Shown piece by piece: positions 43,027 to 53,200 of a stretch of DNA of 64,000 bases. Positions within the stretch are counted from its first letter, which is position 1. Each line of letters starts with the position of its first letter. The DNA is from Paraburkholderia sp. BL9I2N2. GTDB lineage: Bacteria > Pseudomonadota > Gammaproteobacteria > Burkholderiales > Burkholderiaceae. The stretch lies in the NCBI RefSeq assembly GCF_004339745.1, contig NZ_SMGP01000001.1, positions 3,906,001-3,970,000 of the forward strand, in the 5' to 3' direction. Position numbers and translations under genes: made by a program. A model generated the notes under the pieces. That model did not search any database. It was not told the origin of the DNA and saw only the letters and a program-made list of their open reading frames with translations.

Positions 43027-44948
43027 TCGGTCACCTCGCCAAGCAAGCCCGCAATCTCGTCCTCGATGGCCTTCAAGTCCGCATCAATGGCAACCAATGC
43101 TCGGGGCGGCTGGTACCGAAAAAAGTAGCGATTAAAATTGATTTCATAACCAACGACGCCGACGTGGCCGTCTTTATCATCCTTCTTTGACTCGTCAATC
43201 CATGCATCCGGCACGTGTGACAAGACATCCTTGGTGAAATATTCGTGGATGTCTTGGTCCAACGGCACGTTTTCGAACTGCCGAAAGTCCGGGTCGGCCA
43301 TCACGTTACCCTTTTCATCACGCATGGGCTGGGCATCCGGGTCCTTGCTTCCCATGTTGACTATGAGCTCCTTCAAATGTGCCTTGGTCAACTTCTTGAT
43401 GCCGGCGGCCTTCAGAACCGCGTCGATACTATCGAAGGCTCCTCGTACGCTTTCCATAGCAGCAGCATGTACGTCGCTCGTAGCAACGTTGAAGCTAGCA
43501 ACACTCGCATCGGTTGCTTCAAAGCGGATACGCAGCGGGCGCTCGACCGTAATGCGGCGATAGCCGAACTCCGTAGTTTTAAAAAGCTTGCTCACGCCCT
43601 TGTCCACTAAGGCCGCCTGCATGCGTGCCACTTCGGCAATCTGCTCATCAGACAGGCGCTTTCGTTTGCTGCCCAGAGATTTTGGCATCGGTGAGTGCAT
43701 TCCGGTCGCGTCAATCAGTTGCACCAGATTCTTGCGCTCGGGAGCCTTGTTGTTGCTGAGCACCCAGATATAGGTGCCGATGCCCGTGTTGTAAAACAGG
43801 TCCGTCGGCAGCGCGACGATGGCTTCTAACCAGTCGTTCTCCAGAATCCAGCGGCGAATCTCGCTCTCACCGGAGCCGGCGCCGCCGTTGAACAGGGGGC
43901 TACCAGAGAGCACGATACCGATACGCGTGCCTTTGCTTTTGGCATTGACGGGCTTGCGTTTGGATAGCAGATGCATGAGAAACAGCAGCGAGCCGTCGCC
44001 AACGCGTGGCAGGCCTGGGCCAAAGCGGCCGCCATAGCCTTCGTTGACATGTTCGGCCTGCACCTCTTTTTGAACCGCCTCCCACTTCACACCAAAGGGC
44101 GGGTTCGCCAAGCAGTAGTCAAAGCGCTCGTTGCGCAGTTGGTCATCTCGGAGTGTGTCGCCAAGCTTGATGTTTTTGGTGTCGTAGCCCTGAATCAACT
44201 TGTCGGCCACGCAGATGGCGTAGGTCTCTGCGTTGAGTTCTTGAGCGTATGGAACGAGCCGGGCATTCGGATTCCACTCACCCACCTGCTCGATGCCCGT
44301 GGATAGAAAGCCGCCGGTGCCGGCAGCGCAGTCGTACACGGTGCGAATCACGCCGTCGCCAGTCAAAGCATCATGGTCGGTGGCAAAAATAAGCGTCGTG
44401 ACAAGCCGCACGACGTCGCGCGGCGTAAAGAATTCCCCGGCCGTGTCGTTCGCTGATTCAGCGAACTTCCGAATGAGGTGCTCGAACGCCAGACCCATTT
44501 CATGGTTGCTGATGGTTGCCGGATGCAGGTCGAATGTTGAAAATTTCTGAGCAACCAGAAATAGGCGGTTCGCCTTCTCCAGCTTCTCCAGCCACTTGCC
44601 GAACTCGAAATGCTCGAACACCTGTCGAGCATTCGCCGAGAATCTGGAGACGTAGTCCTCAAGGTTGGCACGGGTGCTGGTCGAGCCGAGCGTCGCCAAA
44701 CTGAACGGTGACGTGTTGTAGAAGGTCGCCTTGGCCGTGGCCGGAAGCAGCAAGTCGAGGTCGATGCTTGAGCTCTTGACGGTCTCGTGCTGTGCCAATA
44801 CGTCCTTTTTTGTCGGCTCCAGCACGCACTCGAGACGGCGCAGTACCGCAAACGGTAGGATGACGCGACCAAATTCCGATTGCCTGAAGGGACCACGCAG
44901 CGTATCCGCAATATTCCAGATGTCAGCCGCGAGATTTTGTTGATTCAT
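43023..44948 (-). CDS. hsdM: Type I DNA methyltransferase, modification subunit
   Basis: About 641 residues. It methylates adenine at the HsdS-specified target. The N-terminal HsdM domain starts NQQNLAADIWNIADTLRG, and the catalytic domain has the SAM motif YDCAAGTGGFL and the N6-adenine motif LANPPFGVKW. ATG 44946-44948 is preferred, with GGAAG seven bases upstream and the family-typical start; ATG 44970-44972 adds eight residues. The C-terminal region contains long helices that contact HsdS. Intact. Confidence 0.95.
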   Translation of the reverse strand: MNQQNLAADIWNIADTLRGPFRQSEFGRVILPFAVLRRLECVLEPTKKDVLAQHETVKSSSIDLDLLLPATAKATFYNTSPFSLATLGSTSTRANLEDYVSRFSANARQVFEHFEFGKWLEKLEKANRLFLVAQKFSTFDLHPATISNHEMGLAFEHLIRKFAESANDTAGEFFTPRDVVRLVTTLIFATDHDALTGDGVIRTVYDCAAGTGGFLSTGIEQVGEWNPNARLVPYAQELNAETYAICVADKLIQGYDTKNIKLGDTLRDDQLRNERFDYCLANPPFGVKWEAVQKEVQAEHVNEGYGGRFGPGLPRVGDGSLLFLMHLLSKRKPVNAKSKGTRIGIVLSGSPLFNGGAGSGESEIRRWILENDWLEAIVALPTDLFYNTGIGTYIWVLSNNKAPERKNLVQLIDATGMHSPMPKSLGSKRKRLSDEQIAEVARMQAALVDKGVSKLFKTTEFGYRRITVERPLRIRFEATDASVASFNVATSDVHAAAMESVRGAFDSIDAVLKAAGIKKLTKAHLKELIVNMGSKDPDAQPMRDEKGNVMADPDFRQFENVPLDQDIHEYFTKDVLSHVPDAWIDESKKDDKDGHVGVVGYEINFNRYFFRYQPPRALVAIDADLKAIEDEIAGLLGEVTE

Positions 44949-45032
44949 TCCGTTGCTTCCGTAGGTAGCCATAGAGGTTGTTCGATTCTTAACGCGATGT
45001 ATTGGGATGACCTGTGAAAACAGGTGGATGGC

Positions 45033-46805
45033 CTATTGAAGCGTGTCCGGCCAACGTCGTTGCGAGATGTCAGCAATTTCTCCCTCCAGACTGGCGACCT
45101 GGTTTTCAAGGTGGCATAGCCGGTCGTAGTCTTGTCGGATTTCTATATAGGTCCGTTCGGATGGCAGCGGCACCATGACCGCGCTCAGCAGTGTCCCGGG
45201 GCTGATGTGCTGCACGCCAGCTCCGACCTGGAGACCTTCAAGCTGTGCCTGGCCATGCGGGGAACGCAGGTACATGACGAGGACCTCGGGTGACAGGTGT
45301 TTGTCTTGCCACTTCGGGTCCAAGCGCAGTACAAGGCAACTCTGAGACACAACGGTTGGGCGTTGCTGCGCAGCAGTTCCCATCAGCGCAACCCGCCCGA
45401 CTGAGCCCTTGATGGAAATCACGATGTCCCCCGGCTGCACCAGCGTCGAGTCTTTCGGTGCTGATTTCAGGTAGACGGTTTTCTCGATGTCACGGTTGAT
45501 GGGTTGCCACTGGTGCAGGTCTGCCAGCCCTACCTCTGCGACTTCGATAGGGGTAACCTCTTTCGAGGACACAGGCGGTCTCACGGCCGCGCAGATGTCG
45601 CCAAGCTTGACCGCGTTATCACCCAGGTCAGCAACGCGCCGCAGGTAGCGCGAGGGGGCGAAGCTGAATTCGTTTGCCTCAATCTCGTCGCGGCTCACAA
45701 GTCGGGCCTTGTCCGACTGAGCGCGTCGAAGCGCCACCTCCCGGCCTGCCGAAACAATGTCTCCAGCCTCTTGCAGCGAACGACGGCCACTGCCCAGGTC
45801 GGCCATGTAGATAGCGTCTGACCCACTTGTCGCGTCTAGTACCGTGATGGCGCCCGCGATGCCCATGGTCGGGAACACACCAGGGGGGAGCGTGACAACG
45901 GCCTGAACCCTAGTGCCTTCATCACCCCGGTTCAGCAGGTATTCTCGCAGACGCTGTTCTTGCCCCTTCGAAAACAAAACACCTTGAGGCGTCACGAATA
46001 CTGCCCGCTTGTCGATGCGATTTGCGAATTCGAAGAAGGCCCAGGACTCGCTACGAGCGAACTGCTCATAGGCCCGAGTTCCGGTGATGTCCCACATCGA
46101 CATGGGGCTGTCCTTGATGTGCATAGCGAAGGGGGGCATCACCAGCGCGAAATCCGCTCGCCCTATCGGACGGCCAGCAGCGTCGCGCTCCACCTCGGCT
46201 CTCACCGTTGGCGGTTGAGACTGGCCCGTTTCAATCGTCAACAGAAGCTGCCTCTCCAGTTGCGAAAACCCCAACGGCGACGCGGTAAGAACACGCCATC
46301 CACGGCGCAGGGCTTCGACGGTCAACTGTCCTTTAAAGTCGAACGGAATCCAGACCTCACTATCTAGCGGCGCATCGACCATGTCCATCAGTAACGCAGC
46401 CAGCTCGGGTACCACGATGCCTTCGGTGTTGCCGCGTCGCCCCTCCAACTCGGTCATGGATGGCAAAACATCCCAACGGTGCTGCCCCAGTTCCGCTTCT
46501 AGCGCGGAAACGATGGCTGCCGCAGCTGCGCGCTGCCCAACATCATGAGCGGCCGCAGAGGACCGCTTGGGAACAATGCGGTCGTACGCTTCCGGTGGCA
46601 GTCCCGCCTCCAAAAGCTCACTCCAGGCGTGAAGGTCGGTAAGTTGGTCAATCGTGGAAACACGCCCTGCTTTCCCCTTGATGACCATGCGACCTGCGGC
46701 CAGCCAGGTCAGGACGAACATCTGCGCATCAACGGTACCATCAGCTCGCGCAAGATTTGCCAGTTGCCAACAGGCCCTCGTAGCAGGTGTTTCGATTCGT
46801 GCCAT
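45033..46805 (-). CDS. Degenerate N6-methyltransferase fused to a target-recognition domain
   Basis: A 590-residue protein upstream of hsdM in the same operon. Residues 1-370 follow the HsdM-type methyltransferase plan, but the key motifs are altered. The SAM-binding glycine motif is replaced by EVWIPFDFKGQL, and the catalytic (N/D)PP(F/Y) reads VMPPFAM. Residues about 400-590 form one HsdS-like half: a TRD (VKLGDICAAV..., PGDIVISIKGSVGRVAL, HLSPEVLVMYLRS) with a closing coiled coil (YDRLCHLENQVASLEGEI). It probably binds DNA without methylating, perhaps as a regulator, a decoy or a modifier of the neighbouring type I enzyme. The start is ATG 46803-46805. Confidence 0.7.
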   Translation of the reverse strand: MARIETPATRACWQLANLARADGTVDAQMFVLTWLAAGRMVIKGKAGRVSTIDQLTDLHAWSELLEAGLPPEAYDRIVPKRSSAAAHDVGQRAAAAAIVSALEAELGQHRWDVLPSMTELEGRRGNTEGIVVPELAALLMDMVDAPLDSEVWIPFDFKGQLTVEALRRGWRVLTASPLGFSQLERQLLLTIETGQSQPPTVRAEVERDAAGRPIGRADFALVMPPFAMHIKDSPMSMWDITGTRAYEQFARSESWAFFEFANRIDKRAVFVTPQGVLFSKGQEQRLREYLLNRGDEGTRVQAVVTLPPGVFPTMGIAGAITVLDATSGSDAIYMADLGSGRRSLQEAGDIVSAGREVALRRAQSDKARLVSRDEIEANEFSFAPSRYLRRVADLGDNAVKLGDICAAVRPPVSSKEVTPIEVAEVGLADLHQWQPINRDIEKTVYLKSAPKDSTLVQPGDIVISIKGSVGRVALMGTAAQQRPTVVSQSCLVLRLDPKWQDKHLSPEVLVMYLRSPHGQAQLEGLQVGAGVQHISPGTLLSAVMVPLPSERTYIEIRQDYDRLCHLENQVASLEGEIADISQRRWPDTLQ

Positions 46806-46823
46806 GGTGCTATTCGTCTTTTC

Positions 46824-47132
46824 TTAATTGTGGTGGCGGTGGCCCATTGTGATGACGGTCTGGTCCGCGGCGCTGACCACGGCATAGACCCCAGCCAGCG
46901 CCTCCACTTGCTTGGTGCGGCCAACCGCACGACTGAGGGTGTCAAGCGAGTCAGAAGTCATCAAGTAACGAATGCCACCCTTTCCGTCGAACTCGCGTTG
47001 TCCGTATGCCAACAGCAACGGAAGGGCGACCTTGTCAATGCCGCGCTGCTTCGCACGCTTGTCCGCATGATGAGACATGGTCGATGCGCGACGATAGCGT
47101 CCAGACTCGAACCCTTCATTGCTGTAGCTCAC
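46824..47132 (-). CDS. Small protein heading the restriction operon (DUF4258-like)
   Basis: A 102-residue protein. The central part (MSHHADKRAKQRGIDKVALPLLLAYGQREFDGKGG) resembles DUF4258-type small proteins that share a RelE/BrnT-like fold, with HxxxR...RGI near the start and a His-rich end (TMGHRHHN). GTG at 47130-47132 is supported by GGAGG nine bases upstream. It lies 18 bp before the methyltransferase-TRD gene and is the first gene of the operon. Role unknown. Confidence 0.6.
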   Translation of the reverse strand: MSYSNEGFESGRYRRASTMSHHADKRAKQRGIDKVALPLLLAYGQREFDGKGGIRYLMTSDSLDTLSRAVGRTKQVEALAGVYAVVSAADQTVITMGHRHHN

Positions 47133-47427
47133 AATATTGTTCCTCCGCTCAATAAAATTAATCGTAGCGTGCTACAACAAAATACACAAGCGAATTTTAT
47201 TGTATTTGAAGGGCTCCTTTGCTTCTATATGAAAGTTGAGGCTGACATCAACCTTACCCGCATGCCGACGGCGGACTGACCATCCCTGCCAATCGGAAAG
47301 GGGTTCCAGCAGCAATGTCGCGACTGGCTCTGGAGGTCCAGCCGAATGTCAGCATCCGGGGCAAACTGGCGTCGGCGGCAACAGGCATGCCCCCACACGC
47401 TGTAACTATGGTAGGACTGCGACTCCA
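47133..47427. promoter_or_regulatory. Promoter region of the restriction operon with inverted repeats
   Basis: This AT-rich stretch carries two symmetric elements. GTAGC-GT-GCTAC lies at 47164-47175. The arms AATAAAATT (47151-47159) and AATTTTATT (about 47193-47201) surround it, forming nested repeats centred near 47170-47176. They sit directly ahead of the GGAGG of the first operon gene and probably bind a regulator. No gene is supported in the remaining part. Confidence 0.5.
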
Positions 47428-47778
47428 TCAGCGGGCCACCTCAGCCGATGCTCCGTGAGCCGTCACGCGAAGCACGTTGCCCTCGGGGGTTATCTGGCGC
47501 GGAATATCCGACATGTCTGGTTCGCTCGCAGGAACGGCTTTTTGCAAGTTGCGCTGCTTTGCCATGAGATTGGGCGACGGTGTGAGGGCACGCCGCGCAT
47601 GCACTTTCACCGAATGCGGCGCTGCACGTCGATGAGATGCAACCTTCCGCGTAGCCCTGACGTGTTTCGGCATGGTCCCACGTGCCTCTGGCGGATTCCA
47701 TACTTCTGAGTATGTGCCAGCTGCGAACGCAGTGGGCGCGAGCGTAGCCATCAATAACGCCAGTCCAATTTTTTTCAC
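47428..47778 (-). CDS. Small periplasmic basic protein
   Basis: A 116-residue protein with a clear signal peptide (KKIGLALLMATLAPTAFAAG, cleavage after AFA). The mature part is basic and low in complexity (ARGTMPKHVRATRKVASHRR...). The GTG at 47776-47778 has GGGAG upstream and overlaps the TGA of the preceding gene (GTGA). Unknown function. Coupling to the cysteine-containing protein upstream suggests a two-gene unit. Confidence 0.6.
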   Translation of the reverse strand: MKKIGLALLMATLAPTAFAAGTYSEVWNPPEARGTMPKHVRATRKVASHRRAAPHSVKVHARRALTPSPNLMAKQRNLQKAVPASEPDMSDIPRQITPEGNVLRVTAHGASAEVAR

Positions 47779-48089
47779 AATTTCTCCCTACCGGCTGCTC
47801 GTTTCAGCCACTCCTTGCAACCAATACCCTGTCCGACGCATTCGCCGTCACAGCCGGGACAATATTGCCGGTCCCGTATGTCAGCGTTAGCACGCCAGAC
47901 GTTTTCGCTCACCGGACCTGCTGTCCCAACGGTGCGGCCATTTTCGCATGCGTAAAAGACCGGCTCACCAGCTTTTCCGCGCCTGACCGCATCGTCAATC
48001 GCCTCGTCTCCGAAGGCTGAACGCAGTTTTGCGACGAACGTAGCCATCTCCGGCATCGGATGGTCGAGCCGCCGAACGCGTGCATCCAT
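47775..48089 (-). CDS. Hypothetical protein with C-terminal cysteine cluster
   Basis: A 104-residue cytoplasmic protein. The N-terminal half is helical (MATFVAKLRSAFGDEAIDDAVRRG). The C-terminus carries CPGCDGECVGQGIGC, five residues from a possible metal site. It is divergent from imuA with the LexA box between the two, so it could share SOS control. It is translationally coupled to the exported protein downstream. Confidence 0.55.
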   Translation of the reverse strand: MDARVRRLDHPMPEMATFVAKLRSAFGDEAIDDAVRRGKAGEPVFYACENGRTVGTAGPVSENVWRANADIRDRQYCPGCDGECVGQGIGCKEWLKRAAGREKL

Positions 48090-48145
48090 GATTCAGCCCT
48101 CGTTAAAAAGTGTCAGTTCACTCTCGCGGATTTGCGTGTACGATA

Positions 48146-48161
48146 CTGTATAAATATACAG
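48146..48161. promoter_or_regulatory. LexA (SOS) box
   Basis: CTGTATAAATATACAG matches the CTGT-N8-ACAG LexA consensus exactly, with an AT-only centre. It lies 15 bp before imuA and 57 bp from the divergent gene at 48089. It places the imuA-imuB-dnaE2 cassette under SOS control. Confidence 0.93.
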
Positions 48162-48176
48162 GCTTTTGACCCGCCC

Positions 48177-48884
48177 ATGTCCACTGCTACCGTCCTTGCT
48201 GAGGAGATACACCCGTCCCTGTGGCGGGCGTCGCAGCTTGCGCGCAGTCGCGGACGGGTTGTCGAGACTGGGTATCCGGCGCTGTCGGCGGAGTTGCCGG
48301 GGGGCGGATGGCCTGTCGGAGCGCTAGTCGACCTGCTGGTCCAGCAAGCCGGCGTCGGCGAACTGCGACTGCTACGTCCGGCGCTCAGTGCCGCGGGAAA
48401 TCGGCCGGTTGCATTCGTGCAGCCTCCGCATACCCCTGACGGACTGGGGCTCAGCTACATCGGGCTGTCTTTGGACCAGGTGCTTCGGGTGAACACGCAA
48501 AAAACTGCGGATGCGCTGTGGTCGGCGGAGCAGATTCTTCGTGCCGGCAGTTGTGGTGCGCTGATTTTCTGGACGCAGTACGCGCAGGCTTCATCGCTTC
48601 GACGTCTGCACCTTGCTGCCCAGTCATCGGAAACGCTGTTCATCATGGTCCGGCCGCTGGCCTCTGCGCAGGATGCATCACCCGCGCTGCTGCGGCTGGC
48701 GCTCAGACCATCGGCTGACGGTCTGACTGTGGACATTGTGAAACGACGAGGACCCTCTCGCGCAGAGCCCTTGTCGATTCCCCTTCAACCAACCCCTGTT
48801 CTGCTTTCACGACATGCGCGTCTTTCTCGCCGTTCATCTGCCGAAGTTGCCGCTCGAGGTCTTCAGACCGAAGTGGTCACCTGA
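48177..48884 (+). CDS. imuA: SOS mutagenesis protein ImuA
   Basis: A 235-residue RecA-like fold protein without an intact Walker A, typical of ImuA: ELPGGGWPVGALVDLLVQQAGVGELRLLRPAL, then PVAFVQPPHTPDGLGLSYIGL and RLALRPSADGLTVDIVKRRG. It is first in the imuA-imuB-dnaE2 cassette, which carries out error-prone translesion synthesis after DNA damage. ATG 48177 lies 15 bp after the LexA box. Its 3' end overlaps imuB by 71 bp, so translation is coupled. Confidence 0.92.
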   Translation: MSTATVLAEEIHPSLWRASQLARSRGRVVETGYPALSAELPGGGWPVGALVDLLVQQAGVGELRLLRPALSAAGNRPVAFVQPPHTPDGLGLSYIGLSLDQVLRVNTQKTADALWSAEQILRAGSCGALIFWTQYAQASSLRRLHLAAQSSETLFIMVRPLASAQDASPALLRLALRPSADGLTVDIVKRRGPSRAEPLSIPLQPTPVLLSRHARLSRRSSAEVAARGLQTEVVT

Positions 48885-50283
48885 GCCTGCTCACGGCAGC
48901 GCCGTGCTCGAGAAAGACAAGGTTGTCATTGCGGATGCCACCGCCCGCACGGCAGGAGTGCGCCTTGGGATGAAGCGCGGCGGTGTGCTGACGCTGTCGC
49001 CCGAAACGGAAATGCATGAGCGCGACATAAGTCGCGAAGGCGCGGCGCAGCGCGAGGTTGGCATCGCCCTGATGCGCTTCTCGCCCGAAGTCGCACTGCT
49101 CGATGAAGCGACGGTCGTCGTCGAGGTCGGCGCGAGTTTGCGCCTCTTTGGCGGCCTGCTTGCACTGTGTCGCGAGGCGAAGGCCGTCCTCGGTGCGCTC
49201 GGCTTCACCGCGCGCATCAGCGCAGCGCCGACTGGCCAGGGTGCCTGGCTGCTCTCGAAGCATGGGAACCGGCGAGTGTTGAAACTTGCATCGCTTGAAC
49301 ATCACCTCTCCGCACTGCCGATGGTCGCGGTCCCCGAGGTCCGTCCGTTTTTCGACTGGTTCGACGGCTTGGGCTGCGAGACCATCGCTGACATACGGCG
49401 CTTACCTCGCGCAGGACTGCAACGCCGATGTGGCGAGCACCTTCTGGATTCTCTTGACGGAGCCTTTGGCACGGCGCCCGAACTCTTTGACTGGCTCGAA
49501 TTGCCGCCAACCTTCTCGGCGCGCATCGAGATGCCAGACCGGCTCGAACATGCGGATGGAGCGGTGTTTGCCGCGCACCGTCTGATTGTGCAGTTATGCG
49601 GATGGCTTTGCGCCAAACAACTCGCAGTCACAGGCGTCCGTCTCTCGCTCGAGCACGAGCGCGGACGCGATGCCATTGAGCCAACCATTGTCGACATCGC
49701 ATTGGGAGAACCGACATGGCGCGAAGAACACCTGGTCAGACTGCTGAAGGAGCGGTTGCATCGTATTGAACTGGCCGCGCCGATGATTGCTTTGCGGCTT
49801 GATGCGACGAACGTGGAGACTGCAGCGCCAGCGTCCGACACGCTTTTCCCTGAACCGGGTGGCTCGCAAGAGGACCATCAGAAGCTGCTCGAACTACTTG
49901 TCGCACGGCTGGGCGAGGAGAACGTCCTGCGGCCGGCGCCCACAGCCGACCATCGCCCCGAAATTGCGAACCACTGGATTCCAGTCTCGCAAAAGAAAAA
50001 GCCAGACACGCTCCCTGAAGGTCTGCCGAGGCCCACATGGATGCTTGATACACCGGTGCGATTGCTGATGCGTCAGCACCGGCCGTTTTATGGTTCGCCG
50101 TTGCGCATGGTGTCGCCCGGTGAGCGCATTGAGGCCGGTTGGTTTGATGGTGAGCTCGTGACGCGTGATTATTTTGTCGCGCAGGGAGAAGACACGAGCT
50201 GTTACTGGATTTACCGGGAACGCGTCAGCAGCCGCGATGCGGAAGAAGAGCAGCGCTGGTTCCTCCATGGCCTATTTGGATGA
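48814..50283 (+). CDS. imuB: Y-family-like polymerase accessory protein ImuB
   Basis: A 489-residue ImuB, a Y-family polymerase relative without polymerase activity that acts as a hub linking DnaE2 to the beta clamp. Visible are VFLAVHLPKLPLEVF, ARTAGVRLGM and FSPEVALLDEATVVVEVGASLRLFGG. A C-terminal extension ends WFDGELVTRDYFVAQ and a tryptophan-rich tail. The acidic triad of true Y polymerases is altered. It ends six bases before dnaE2. Confidence 0.93.
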   Translation: MRVFLAVHLPKLPLEVFRPKWSPEPAHGSAVLEKDKVVIADATARTAGVRLGMKRGGVLTLSPETEMHERDISREGAAQREVGIALMRFSPEVALLDEATVVVEVGASLRLFGGLLALCREAKAVLGALGFTARISAAPTGQGAWLLSKHGNRRVLKLASLEHHLSALPMVAVPEVRPFFDWFDGLGCETIADIRRLPRAGLQRRCGEHLLDSLDGAFGTAPELFDWLELPPTFSARIEMPDRLEHADGAVFAAHRLIVQLCGWLCAKQLAVTGVRLSLEHERGRDAIEPTIVDIALGEPTWREEHLVRLLKERLHRIELAAPMIALRLDATNVETAAPASDTLFPEPGGSQEDHQKLLELLVARLGEENVLRPAPTADHRPEIANHWIPVSQKKKPDTLPEGLPRPTWMLDTPVRLLMRQHRPFYGSPLRMVSPGERIEAGWFDGELVTRDYFVAQGEDTSCYWIYRERVSSRDAEEEQRWFLHGLFG

Positions 50284-50289
50284 TGTGCT

Positions 50290-53200
50290 GTGGATACGAC
50301 CTTCAATATCCTTCCGGCTTACGCCGAGCTTTTCTGCCGGTCGAACTTTTCTTTCCTGAGAGGCGCCTCGCACGCAGAGGAGCTTGCCGAACGCGCGGCA
50401 CAACTGGGCTATTCGGCACTCGCAATAACTGACGAATGTTCACTTGCCGGCGTGGTCCGCGCGCACGTTGCGGCCAAGGAAGCGAAGCTCCCGTTTATCG
50501 TCGGCGCTCACTTCAAGCTGGTCAACGCCGACGGGTCGCCAGCATTCGGACTTATCCTGCTCGCGAAGAATCGCGAGGGATACGGCAACCTGTCCGAACT
50601 CATCACTCTCGCCCGGACACGCGCGCCGAAGGGCGAATATCGACTCACGCCTCAGGACCTGTCGCGACCAGACAAGGAATATCGCCATCTGCTGGGAGCG
50701 CCGGATTGTCTTGCGATTCTCGTCCCCGACTTCCCCGCAAAGGAGGACGTGCTGGAAGCGCAGGTCGAGTGGCTCGATGCCACATTCACTGGTCGCGCGT
50801 GGGTTGGACTCGTCCTCCATCAGCGGGCAATGGACGACATCCATCGTGGCGCGGTCGAATTTGTTGCTCGCAACTTCGATGTCCCCGTCGTTGCGCTCGG
50901 CGACGTCGTCATGCATGTGCGCTCCAGGAAACCTCTGCAGGACACGATGACTGCCATCCGCGTCGGCAAGCCCGTTCACGAATGTGGCTATGACCTCGCG
51001 CCCAACGCAGAACAGCATCTGCGCTCGCGGTTGCGGCTGGCCAATTTGTATCCAGATGACGCGCTCGCTGCGACTGTAGACATTGCGAATCGCTGCACTT
51101 TTTCGCTCGATGAACTGCGCTACGAATATCCCGACGAACTTGTGCCTGCTGGCATCACGTCGGCGGCGTATCTTCGTCAGGAGACATACATCGGCGCGCA
51201 GCGACGCTTTCCATCTGGCATTCCGCACAAAGTGCAGGAGCAGATTGAACACGAGCTGGAACTGATTGCCGACCTGCAATACGAACCGTACTTTCTCACT
51301 GTCTATGACATCGTGCGTTTCGCGCGGAGCCAGCACATCCTCTGTCAGGGGCGCGGGTCGGCTGCCAATTCCGCAGTCTGTTACTGCCTTGGGGTCACCG
51401 AGGTGGACCCCGCGCGCGGGAACATGTTGTTCGAGCGTTTTATCAGCAAGGAGCGCGGGGAGCCGCCGGACATTGATGTGGACTTCGAGCACCAGCGACG
51501 CGAAGAGGTCATCCAATACATCTACCGGAAATACGGACGCGACCGCGCAGCGATTGCAGCCGCAGTGTCGACATATCGGCCACGCGGGGCGCTGCGTGAG
51601 ACCGGCAAGGCGCTAGGCGTCGACCCGCAGATTGTCGATGTGGTCGCGAAGAGCCATCACTGGTTCGACACGAGTCAGGACCTGCTTAAGCGCTTTGCTG
51701 AATCCGGCCTTGACCCGGAGAAGCCGCTGATTCAGGCATGGGCGAAGCTTGCATCGCAACTGCTCGGCTTTCCGCGGCATCTGTCACAGCACTCAGGTGG
51801 ATTCGTCATCAGTCGCGGCAAGCTCACGCGCCTCGTCCCGGTGGAAAACGCTGCAATGGCAGACCGCAGCGTAATTGAATGGGACAAGGACGATTTAGAA
51901 TCGCTCGGACTTTTGAAAATTGATGTGCTTGCGCTCGGGATGCTGTCCGCGATTCGCCGCACGCTCGACATTGTGTCGGAGCAGCGCGGTGAACGTTTCG
52001 AAATGCAGGACATCCCGCCTGAGGACCCCGCGACGTACGAGATGATTTCTGCGGCGGACACCGTTGGCGTCTTCCAGATTGAATCTCGAGCCCAGATGTC
52101 GATGCTGCCGCGCATGCAACCTCGTACGTTCTACGATTTGGTTATCGAGGTCGCCATCGTTCGGCCAGGCCCAATTCAGGGCGGAGCTGTTCACCCGTAT
52201 CTGCAGCGGCGGCAAGGTTTCGAGCCTGTGACCTATCCGAGCGACGCGCTGAAGACCGCGCTTGGCCGCACGCTGGGCGTGCCGATTTTCCAGGAGCAAG
52301 TGATGCAGGTTGCCATCCTGGCAGCCGGTTTCACTCCTGGCGAGGCTGATGGCTTGCGGCGAGCCATGGCCGCGTGGAAGCGCAAGGGCGGCCTCGAAAA
52401 ATACTACAACCGCATCGTGGTCGGCATGCAGGAACGCGGGTACGACCTTGCCTTCGCCGAGTCGATTTTTGAGCAGATTAAAGGCTTCGGTGAGTATGGC
52501 TTTCCGGAGAGCCATGCGGCCAGCTTCGCGCTGCTCGTGTATGCGAGCAGTTGGTTAAAGTGCCACGAACCGGAAGCGTTCCTCGCCGCGATGCTGAACT
52601 CGCAGCCAATGGGCTTTTACTCGCCTTCGCAGTTGGTGCAGGACGCGCAACGCCATGATGTCAGGGTATTGCCAGTTGACGTGGCCATCAGTGGATGGGA
52701 TTCGTCACTTGAGCACGGTGCTGGCGCGACCCGACCGGCTGTCCGTCTCGGTCTGTCGCTGCTTCGCGGCATGAAGGATGGTGCCGCGGAAAGAATCGAC
52801 AATGCGCGAGCGGTTCGGCCGTTCGAAAGCGTTAGCGACCTTGCCCGCAGAGCGCAGCTCGACCGAAAGGACCTGCATGTCCTTGCTGACGCAAACGCGT
52901 TGGCATCGCTTGCCGGAAACAGGCGGGAAGCTCTTTGGCAGTCGGTCGCGGCCGTGCCGGACAAAGACATGCTTGCCATCGCCTCGACACAGGATGAGAC
53001 ACCTGAGTTGGGCGCACCGTCAGAAGAGCACGACATCGTCGCAGACTATCGTTCCGTTGGCCTGACGCTAGGACGTCACCCTCTTGAGCTACTGCGGCCG
53101 CAATTGCTCGAAAACCGATTGATGCCGGCATCGACGCTGCGTACTTATCGCCACGGCCGGCTGGCACGCGGATGTGGGCTCGTCACCGTTAGACAGCGCC

